Source: Hahella sp. HN01 (GTDB lineage: Bacteria > Pseudomonadota > Gammaproteobacteria > Pseudomonadales > Oleiphilaceae). Taken from it: DNA of 64,000 nt. The stretch covers positions 62,261 through 126,260 of the forward strand of contig NZ_JAHMIN010000008.1 in NCBI RefSeq assembly GCF_018986435.1, read 5' to 3'. Under the pieces are notes generated by a model. The model was not told the origin of the DNA and searched no databases. It saw only the letters and a program-made list of their open reading frames with translations. A program made the translations under genes and the position numbers. Shown one piece after another: positions 34,965 through 41,621 of this stretch (its first letter is position 1; each line of letters begins with the position of its first letter).

Positions 34965-36752
34965 ATGAAAACAAAAATAGCTTGGGTCGCCGGGCTTGCT
35001 TTGTCCTTAACACTATCCGCCAACTTGCAGGCGGCGTCAGATGACGCCATCGCAGCTCCCCAACCACCCATAACCATCGCTTCAGAAACGCCTTTCAAAG
35101 GGCTACTGACGGATGAGAGCCAGCTAAGGAGGGAAAGCGTCGCCGCCTATCAGGCGGTCAGTGATCGCCGTATAAAAATCCACAAAGAAAACGCCAGCTT
35201 CATCAAAGTACATTTCTCCCGTTTCGACATACCTGAGGGAAGCTACGTCGTGGTGCGTAACGCCCAGGGAGACATCGCGCATCGCTACGGCGGCGACAAT
35301 CCATCACTGCATACGCTGCGCGAAGGCGATGATGGAGCCAGCTCTTTCGCCGCGCTTTCCGTCATTGGGTCAACCGCGATCGTGGAGTACTTCCCCGGCG
35401 TCAGCGGCCAGGCGTCTTACAGTATTGAAGTCGACTCCGTCATGGAAGGCTTTCCCCAGGAAGAGATCGACGAACTCATGAGCCAGCAAACAAGCAGGTT
35501 CTCCACCTGTGGCGTCAATGAAAGACGCGACGTGCAGTGCTGGGCGGACAGCCACCCGGAAGAGTATGAACGCACACGCCCGGTGGCGCGCATACTGGTC
35601 AACGGCTCCAGCCTGTGTACAGCTTGGCGCGTAGGTCCTGACAACCGGATTTTCACCAATAACCATTGCGTCTCGTCCCAGTCCGGCGTGGCCAACACGG
35701 AAGTCTGGTTCAACTATCAGCGCACCAGCTGCGGCAGCGGCTCGCTTGCGGGAACAAAAGTGGTCACCGGCGCCAACATGCTGGCCACCAACTATGAGCT
35801 GGACTACACCCTGTTTACCGTCAACAACTTCTCTTCCATCCAGTCTTTCGGCTACTTCGGTCTGGATGTGCGTCCCGCCACCAATCAGGAGCGCATCTAC
35901 ATACCTCAGCACGGCAGCGGCAATCCCAAAGAGCTTTCCATTGAGAGCGACCAGAACAGCGGCGGTTTGTGTCGGGTGGACCAGCCTTCCGTCAACGGCC
36001 GCGGAACCGGCACCGATATGGGCTATAACTGCGACACCATCGGCGGCAGTTCCGGATCGCCCGTCCTCGCAGGACAAACCAACCGCGTCATCGCACTGCA
36101 TCACTTTGGCGGCTGTCCCAACCAGGGCGTGCTGATTCATAAGATCTGGCCGCAAGTAGCCAGCTACTTCAACAATCAGATTCCCGCCGGCGATAATGAA
36201 ACGCCCAATGGCGACCCTGTCGCAGACTTCTCTTTCTCAGTGGATAAACTGGAAGTGCGTTTCAGCGACGAAAGCTCCGACAGCGATGGCGAAATCGTCA
36301 GCTGGCAATGGGATTTCGGCGACGGCAATTCCTCCATCTCGCGTAATCCAACCCACGCCTACACCAGCGCAGGAGGATATAGCGTCAGCCTCAGCGTAAC
36401 GGATAACGATGGCAACTCCGCCAGTACAACGCAAACCGTCACTGTTGGCGACACACCCAGAATCGAGGAAAAGAATCTCTCCGACAACACCGGCGACTGG
36501 AAGCACTTCAAGCTGTCCGTCCCCTCCGGAATGAGCAAACTCACCGCCACCATCTCCGGCGGCTCTGGCGACGCTGACCTATACGTCCGCCAAGGCGCCC
36601 AGCCCACCACCTCCCAGTACAACTGCCGTCCCTACACCAACGGCAACAACGAAGTCTGCACCCTCAACAACCCCGCCGCCGGCGACTGGTACATCAGCAT
36701 CCGCGCCTACCGCGATTACTCAGGGGTTGACCTAGTCGGCGAACTGGAGTGA
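34965..36752 (+). CDS. Secreted trypsin-like serine protease with PKD and PPC domains
   Basis: 595 aa. Signal peptide about residues 1-24 (ALSLTLSANLQA), propeptide to about 175, then an S1 protease domain of the glutamyl/lysyl-endopeptidase type: H234 in TNNHC, D280 in ELDYTLF, S363 in GGSSGSPV. Several Cys pairs. A PKD domain (about 415-495, with WDFGDGNSS) and a C-terminal pre-peptidase domain (about 500-590, GGSGDADLYVRQGAQPT) follow. PPC and PKD domains usually aid secretion or substrate binding. Probably released through type II secretion. Single-gene unit with terminators on both sides. Confidence 0.92.
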   Translation: MKTKIAWVAGLALSLTLSANLQAASDDAIAAPQPPITIASETPFKGLLTDESQLRRESVAAYQAVSDRRIKIHKENASFIKVHFSRFDIPEGSYVVVRNAQGDIAHRYGGDNPSLHTLREGDDGASSFAALSVIGSTAIVEYFPGVSGQASYSIEVDSVMEGFPQEEIDELMSQQTSRFSTCGVNERRDVQCWADSHPEEYERTRPVARILVNGSSLCTAWRVGPDNRIFTNNHCVSSQSGVANTEVWFNYQRTSCGSGSLAGTKVVTGANMLATNYELDYTLFTVNNFSSIQSFGYFGLDVRPATNQERIYIPQHGSGNPKELSIESDQNSGGLCRVDQPSVNGRGTGTDMGYNCDTIGGSSGSPVLAGQTNRVIALHHFGGCPNQGVLIHKIWPQVASYFNNQIPAGDNETPNGDPVADFSFSVDKLEVRFSDESSDSDGEIVSWQWDFGDGNSSISRNPTHAYTSAGGYSVSLSVTDNDGNSASTTQTVTVGDTPRIEEKNLSDNTGDWKHFKLSVPSGMSKLTATISGGSGDADLYVRQGAQPTTSQYNCRPYTNGNNEVCTLNNPAAGDWYISIRAYRDYSGVDLVGELE

Positions 36753-36807
36753 CCCGCTAAACCCCTGCCCCCTCTCAGTCGCCTGACGCAACAGGCCTGA
36801 GACGCCC

Positions 36808-36840
36808 AAAAGCCGACTGTCTTTGGATGGTCGGCTTCTT
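36808..36840. terminator. Bidirectional terminator between convergent genes
   Basis: Stem AAGCCGAC / GTCGGCTT (36810-36817 and 36830-36837) with 12-nt loop. T-rich on the plus side (TTCTT) and TTTT on the minus side, so it can serve both the protease and the AraC gene. Confidence 0.75.
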
Positions 36841-36861
36841 CATATAAATCAAACTAACCAA

Positions 36862-37785
36862 CTACGGCAGCCAGTACTCAGAAGCCCCAGCGTTCTTTAT
36901 GCGCGTCAGGTCTTTGGAGGGTGGAAGGCCGAACAGGCGGGCGTATTCGCGGCTGAACTGTGAGGGGCTGTCGTAGCCAACGCCGTACCCGATGTTGGCG
37001 ATGTCCTGGTCGCCTAACAGCAGTTGCCGTCGCGCCTCCAACAGCCGCAGTTGTTTCTGATACTGCAGCGGCGTCATGTTGGTGGCGGCCCTGAAATGCT
37101 GGAAAAACGAGGACGCGCTCATGCAGGTAAGGTGTAGCAGCTCTTCCATGTCGAAAGGCTGATTAAAGGTGGATTTTATATGCTGAACGGCTTTGCTTAT
37201 CTGTCGTAAGCGACTGTCTCCGTTAGTGATTTCACGTAGAATGACGCCCTGATCGCCATTCGCCAGCCAATACAGGATCTCCTTTTCCGCCAACGGAGAC
37301 AGAACGGAGATGTCTTTGGGCTCGTCGTTCAGCAACGCAACCAGCCTGATCAATGCATCCAGCAGTCGTGGCGTCACCAGACTGACGCCGACGCTTTGCT
37401 GAGGCGCGTCCGCGCCTGCGGACTTGGCGTCCAGCATCAGGTCGCCCAGGATGGCGAGATCCAGATCCAGCCGCATGCACAAATAAGGTTGCTCCGGCGA
37501 CGCCTGCATCACCTGGCCAGCGATGGGCAGGTCCACCGACACCACCAGATAGTGGGCGGCGTCGTACTTGAATAGCTGTTCCCCTGAGATGACTTTCTTT
37601 GCGCCTTGCGCCACGACGCAGACCGCTGGCTGATGAACGGCGAGCACCGGCTCTGTAGGAGATGACGAGCGAATAAACGAGAGTCTGGGGATGTCGCTTT
37701 CATGCACGCCATCTTGAGGACAGTGCTTTTGAATCAGACCGGCTAATTCTTTAATTCGATCGAATATTTCCGACATACCCAGCAT
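36862..37785 (-). CDS. AraC-family transcriptional regulator (YqhC-like)
   Basis: 307 aa. N-terminal AraC_N cupin-like domain (PVLAVHQPAVCVVAQGAKKV), C-terminal double helix-turn-helix (MEELLHLTCMSASSFFQHFR; GYDSPSQFSREYARLFGLPP). The subfamily often regulates neighbouring aldehyde reductases or dehydrogenases in response to reactive aldehydes. Here it lies 30 nt downstream of an SDR oxidoreductase, which it may control. Start could be 37785 or the ATG three codons later at 37776; neither ribosome site is strong. Confidence 0.88.
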   Translation of the reverse strand: MLGMSEIFDRIKELAGLIQKHCPQDGVHESDIPRLSFIRSSSPTEPVLAVHQPAVCVVAQGAKKVISGEQLFKYDAAHYLVVSVDLPIAGQVMQASPEQPYLCMRLDLDLAILGDLMLDAKSAGADAPQQSVGVSLVTPRLLDALIRLVALLNDEPKDISVLSPLAEKEILYWLANGDQGVILREITNGDSRLRQISKAVQHIKSTFNQPFDMEELLHLTCMSASSFFQHFRAATNMTPLQYQKQLRLLEARRQLLLGDQDIANIGYGVGYDSPSQFSREYARLFGLPPSKDLTRIKNAGASEYWLP

Positions 37786-37815
37786 CCCGTTGAACTCGCG
37801 CGTCCGCGCGGCGAC

Positions 37816-38661
37816 TTATTCCACAATATCCGTCGAGACGGATAACGACGCCCACTTATCCAGCTCACTCAGGCGAACGTTGTACGCCTGAGTGAGGTAC
37901 TGCACCGCGTCGGAACCTGCAGCGAATCTGAGCGGGCTGTTTTCCTCACGGGACAGCTTCACCAAAGCTTCGCCCAACTTGGCCGGGTCGCCAGCCTGTT
38001 GATGATTGCGGCTGCGGTAGGCTTCCGCAACGGCGGTGGAATACCGCTCGTAATCGCCGATTCGCTGTTCGCCGTACTGGACTGAACTGTCATCCAGAAA
38101 GTCGGTGCGGAAGAAGCCGGGCTGAACGATGGTGACGCCAATGCCGAACTGCCCCACCTCTGCGGCCAGGCTTTCAGAAAAGCCTTCAACGGCGAACTTG
38201 GCGGCGCAATAGGCCGATGCGCCCTCAAAGCCGATTACCCCACCGATGGAGGACAGGTTAAAAATCCGGCCCTGACGTTGTTGTCGCATATAAGGCAATA
38301 TTGCCCGGGTTACCCCCATCATTCCAAATACATTGGTCTCAAACTGCGCGGAAATTCTCTCGGACGCCACTTCTTCAAAGACGCCCAACTGACCATATCC
38401 TGCATTATTCACCAGCACATCGACGCCGCCAAAGCACGCCGCCGCCTGCTTTGCGCAATCCTCCGCCTGAGATTGACTACATACATCCAGCGCCAGCAAT
38501 AACAGGCGATCGTCAGACTCATAGACCTTACGCAGCGCATCCAGGCTACGCCCGGTCGCCACCACATTATCTCCCGCCGCCAAGGCCGCGACAGCGATCT
38601 GATATCCCATGCCGCGAGAGGCGCCAGTAATAAACCAGGTTTTGTTTTTTCCATCGGACAT
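37816..38661 (-). CDS. Short-chain dehydrogenase/reductase
   Basis: 281 aa from ATG 38661 (MSDGKNKTWFITGASRG), with GGAGG 6 nt upstream. Rossmann fold: TGASRGMG cofactor site (about residues 11-18), an Arg in ATGRSLD that favours NADP(H), NNAGYG, and catalytic Ser (LSSIGG), Tyr and Lys in SAYCAAKFA. Classical SDR of unknown substrate. Followed closely by the AraC-type regulator, likely one operon. Confidence 0.9.
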   Translation of the reverse strand: MSDGKNKTWFITGASRGMGYQIAVAALAAGDNVVATGRSLDALRKVYESDDRLLLLALDVCSQSQAEDCAKQAAACFGGVDVLVNNAGYGQLGVFEEVASERISAQFETNVFGMMGVTRAILPYMRQQRQGRIFNLSSIGGVIGFEGASAYCAAKFAVEGFSESLAAEVGQFGIGVTIVQPGFFRTDFLDDSSVQYGEQRIGDYERYSTAVAEAYRSRNHQQAGDPAKLGEALVKLSREENSPLRFAAGSDAVQYLTQAYNVRLSELDKWASLSVSTDIVE

Positions 38662-39128
38662 GTGCAACCTCCAAAATCTATTCAACTGTAGAAACTGAAT
38701 ATCAGAATGCAGGTTACGGCGTTCAAAGGGTTAGCAAGATCCTCTTAACTCTTTGCACAATACTCCATTCTTGTCGAAAAATACCAAGTGATATGAGACG
38801 TACGATTCACGAAGTTAGCGCAAAAGGCGCTGAGCCTTACTATGCGAATTGAGCGTGGCGCCCCTTTCCACATCACAGACTTTTAAGCCTCTGGGAACAC
38901 TACAGTTTGACTCAAGAATATGCGGTTGAACTGAAACCAAAAAACTTAGTGGCTACGCTCACAGTATTAAATAAATATAGTGATTTCGGGGCCCCCACCC
39001 TGAGCACTCTTAGGGATAAAGGCCGATAGGCGATATGCGAGCTGGTGGTATAATGGCTTTTATAGCCCCCCCCTGAAATAAAGCTCAATGTGTTATGTAA
39101 GAGTTTTAAAGAGATAAGGTAAAACTGT
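38662..39128. other. AT-rich intergenic region before the toxin-antitoxin module
   Basis: 467 nt. An extended -10 (TGGTATAAT, TATAAT at 39049-39054) lies 75 nt before the antitoxin start. An open frame without start codon (about 38854-39030, ending in LSTLRDKGR) looks protein-like and may be a gene remnant. Otherwise nothing recognised. Confidence 0.5.
39046..39054 (+). promoter_or_regulatory. Extended -10 promoter of toxin-antitoxin module
   Basis: TGGTATAAT, an extended -10 with consensus TATAAT; no good -35 at 17 nt. Transcription from here would give a leader of about 70 nt before the antitoxin ATG. Confidence 0.5.
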
Positions 39129-39452
39129 ATGAGCAAAGAAATATTATCAACATTTACCTCTCCGTTAGAGGAGTTCAAAGAAAAGTTCGCAAAGCTTTTA
39201 GAAGAAGCAGATGCGGAGCCTGTTGCTGTTGTTGATGACAAAAATGACGTTCTATTTTATGCCGTTTCGCCATATTTATTTGAAGAAATGATGGAGTATA
39301 TAGAATATAGCCAGAGAGGCAGCACGAAGCTTATTTCACCCGAAGAAAGCAGCCTCGGCATTACCGAAGAAGATTTGGTAAACATATCAGAAAACGCGAA
39401 GAAAGATATAGAAAATCTAAAGAAAAAAGGGCGTATAGATAAATGGAAATAA
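39129..39452 (+). CDS. Phd/YefM (YafN/StbD-like) antitoxin
   Basis: 107 aa. The N-terminal half resembles prevent-host-death antitoxins: STFTSPLEEFKEKFAKLLEE then EPVAVVDDKNDVLFYAVSPY, matching the E-P-V-A-V-x-x-x-x-x-x-x-Y-x-V-x-P pattern of StbD/YafN, which forms the DNA-binding dimer. The acidic, helical C-terminal part (EEDLVNISENAKKD) would wrap the toxin. Codon use is AT-rich compared with flanking genes, which suggests transfer. Its last 10 nt overlap the next small ORF. Probably autoregulates the module. Confidence 0.82.
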   Translation: MSKEILSTFTSPLEEFKEKFAKLLEEADAEPVAVVDDKNDVLFYAVSPYLFEEMMEYIEYSQRGSTKLISPEESSLGITEEDLVNISENAKKDIENLKKKGRIDKWK

Positions 39453-39607
39453 AGTTCATTTTGAATAAGAAGACTAAGCAGGTAGAAAAGATATATAAAA
39501 ACAAGAGTCCTAATAAGAAAAGCGCTGTCAGTGACTTTTTAACGGAATCAGAGCTGAGTGAAATCGCCAATAAGCCCAGAAATAAAAATGGGGGCTGGAA
39601 TGGCTGA
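39443..39607 (+). CDS. 54-aa ORF lying between and overlapping antitoxin and toxin genes
   Basis: 54 codons, ATG at 39443 to TGA at 39607. It overlaps the antitoxin end by 10 nt and the toxin start by 8 nt, so it would be translated in a coupled chain. The protein is basic at the N-terminus (KKTKQVEKIYKNKSPNKKSA) with a mixed middle (VSDFLTESELSEIANK) and ends GGWNG. I do not recognise a family. It could be a third component, a translation-coupling leader for the toxin, or a remnant. Same AT-rich composition as both neighbours. Confidence 0.6.
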   Translation: MEIKFILNKKTKQVEKIYKNKSPNKKSAVSDFLTESELSEIANKPRNKNGGWNG

Positions 39608-40013
39608 AGTTTTCATGCATGAGCTCCTGCAAAACAGGCTGACCATACAGCAGCAAGAAAAGCTAGAAAGCGAGTTCAGAAGGTACAAGGAAGAAGATGG
39701 ATATGTCCCAGGTGATTTTGGGAGAGATGCACCCTATACAAGGACCTTTAATAGGCGATATCTGGAGCTCATGCATCTCCATATAAGAAGAGATAATAAA
39801 GCATGGCCCAATAGAACCCTCCAATTTTATAGAAGAAGTGGCTTTGTTCTTGTCTACTGCTATGGATTTATAGATAGAAACAAATATTTGCTGATTGATA
39901 TTATCAAACACTTCGACCCTAAAAAGCCGAATGAAAAAGAAAATACTGATGAAGATAACAATCTCATGGCTGAATTAGAGGCTATAGCAGAGTCTTTCAG
40001 AGACAAAAACTAG
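39600..40013 (+). CDS. YafO-family type II toxin (ribosome-dependent mRNA interferase)
   Basis: 137 aa from ATG 39600 (MAEVFMHELL), with GGGGG 3 nt before the ATG. It aligns by eye with E. coli YafO: F-R-R-Y-K-x-x-x-G-Y-V-P-G-D-F-G-R-D-A-P-Y, then L-x-H-x-H, W...LQFYRRS, VLVYCYGFID and a final A-x-A-E-S-F-R. YafO cuts mRNA on the ribosome and blocks translation; the antitoxin two genes upstream should neutralise it. Catalytic residues have not been mapped here. No mobile-element genes remain nearby, but the base composition suggests acquisition. Confidence 0.85.
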   Translation: MAEVFMHELLQNRLTIQQQEKLESEFRRYKEEDGYVPGDFGRDAPYTRTFNRRYLELMHLHIRRDNKAWPNRTLQFYRRSGFVLVYCYGFIDRNKYLLIDIIKHFDPKKPNEKENTDEDNNLMAELEAIAESFRDKN

Positions 40014-40372
40014 GAAAGCGTTAAAACTCTGTGTCAACCAAGCTACAAATCGATGCATCCTCTGCCCCGTAATTGGTGCAACTGGACTTTTGCACCTAGT
40101 CTGAGTAATTGAAGTGCGCCAAGAGAGGGTCAGCCACTTGTTGTGCTAAAAAGCAGCCGCCATTATTCATGCAATACACATAGGTTACGGGCAAAAGTAG
40201 CTTCGTATTAACAAAATCCTGATCTTCCCTCCAGTTCTCTTCTAGACTCATTAAGTATCTAAACAGCAAAAATAATGAGTTTTAGCCCCGCCAAACTGGC
40301 GAGGCTATCATTTAATCAACAATCTCAACGGAGATTAAAAGATTATCTGTCGCCGTATGCTTGCAGATAAAA
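40014..40372. other. Intergenic region between toxin gene and nrdB
   Basis: 359 nt between convergent genes. Contains a hairpin at 40283-40305 that may end the nrdAB transcript. No integrase site, repeat or RNA gene recognised. Confidence 0.55.
40283..40305 (-). terminator. Probable terminator of nrdAB
   Basis: 10-bp stem with one mismatch (40283-40292 with 40296-40305), 3-nt loop, 68 nt beyond the nrdB stop. On the minus strand it is followed by AAAACTCATTATTTTTG, so the T run is somewhat distant. Confidence 0.5.
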
Positions 40373-41593
40373 TTACCACTGCAACGACGCCCCGGTCTGA
40401 TACTCCGTCACGCGGGTTTCAAAGAAGTTTTTCTCCTTGCGCATGCTGGCCTGTTCGTCCAGCCAGGGCAGTGCGTTGCCGGCGCCGGGGAATGGTTCGT
40501 CCAGTTTCAGCTGCTTGGCGCGGCGGTTGGCGATGAAGCGGAATTGTTCGATGTGGTCTTCCGCGGTATAGCCCAGGATCGGTTCTTTCAGCAGGAAATG
40601 GGCGTAGCCGGTCTCCGCTGCTTCCGCTTCTTCCCACAGCGTCTTGATGGCTTTGGGATCGAGGGTGACGCCTTCTTCCTTGATGATCTGTTTCACCACA
40701 CGGATACCGAAAGCGCAGTGCATGACTTCGTCCCGCATAATGTATTGCAGCTGCTCGCCGGTGCCTTTCATCAATCCGCGGCGCTGCAAGGCGAAGATAG
40801 GGCTGAAGCCGTTATAAAACCAACAGCCCTCGAAAATACCGGCGAAGAAAATATACGCCATCACGAAGGTTTCCAGGTCATCCCGATTACGCAGATTGAT
40901 ATCTGGGCGCAGTAGCGCGCTGATACGCTCGTTGCCCATCTTGATCTTGCGATAGATCGCTGGCGTGACGCGGTAACGGTTATAAATCTCGCTCTGATCC
41001 AGACCAATGGTTTCGATACAGTGTTGATAGGTCCAGGTATGCAGGGATTCCTCGTACACCTGACGCGCCTGATAGATCTGCAGCTCCGGCGCGCTCATTT
41101 TCTCCATCACCGCCAGACCGATATTACGCATGGCCAGGATGTCGGACGTGGTCAGATAAGCCAGTACGTTCTCATACACATGCTTTTCTTCCAGCGTCAG
41201 CTTGTGATGATAATCGTACACATCCTGGGACATGTTGATGTCCAGAGGCGTCCAGTGGTTCTTGTTGGCGTTGAGGAAAAACTCCCACGCCCAGGGATAC
41301 TTGAACGGCGCCAGCTGGTTGATGTCGGTCATCCCGTTCACCACCCGCTTGTCGTCAGGATTGACCGGGTCCAGCTTTTGTAAAACCTGTTCTTCCATCG
41401 CCTCCTCCGCCAGGGCCGCGGGCTCCGGCTCGTTGTCAGGGGCTCCCCCGGCGGCGGGGGCCGCGGCGGGAGAGGTGGAAACGGGTGACTGCGCAGAAAC
41501 AGCAGAGGATGTGGACACAGCAGGAATCGCCACCGCCAGAGGATCGTCCCAGTCCGACAAGGTCGCAGTCTGCTTCATCAGTTCGGTATTCAT
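40373..41593 (-). CDS. nrdB: Ribonucleoside-diphosphate reductase class Ia, beta subunit
   Basis: 406 aa from ATG 41593 (MNTELMKQ), with AGGAG 8 nt upstream; another ATG two codons earlier is too close. An unusual Ala/Ser/Pro-rich N-terminal extension of about 75 residues precedes the ferritin-like core. Metal and radical residues are visible: E-E-S-L-H-T-W-T-Y (Glu, His and the radical Tyr), F-E-G-C-W-F-Y-N-G and R-D-E-V-M-H. The C-terminal tail binds NrdA. It makes deoxynucleotides aerobically with the alpha subunit encoded 28 nt upstream. Confidence 0.96.
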   Translation of the reverse strand: MNTELMKQTATLSDWDDPLAVAIPAVSTSSAVSAQSPVSTSPAAAPAAGGAPDNEPEPAALAEEAMEEQVLQKLDPVNPDDKRVVNGMTDINQLAPFKYPWAWEFFLNANKNHWTPLDINMSQDVYDYHHKLTLEEKHVYENVLAYLTTSDILAMRNIGLAVMEKMSAPELQIYQARQVYEESLHTWTYQHCIETIGLDQSEIYNRYRVTPAIYRKIKMGNERISALLRPDINLRNRDDLETFVMAYIFFAGIFEGCWFYNGFSPIFALQRRGLMKGTGEQLQYIMRDEVMHCAFGIRVVKQIIKEEGVTLDPKAIKTLWEEAEAAETGYAHFLLKEPILGYTAEDHIEQFRFIANRRAKQLKLDEPFPGAGNALPWLDEQASMRKEKNFFETRVTEYQTGASLQW

Positions 41594-41621
41594 GGTCATA
41601 GCTCCTGGTTGTTATCGTCGC

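Noticed and set aside
38854-39030. Open frame without start codon ending LSTLRDKGR upstream of the antitoxin
   Set aside because: Looks protein-like but has no ATG/GTG/TTG with ribosome site at a suitable place and no family I recognise; kept only as a possible remnant.
40014-40372. Integron attC or phage attachment site next to the toxin gene
   Set aside because: No matched core sites or flanking direct repeats could be found.
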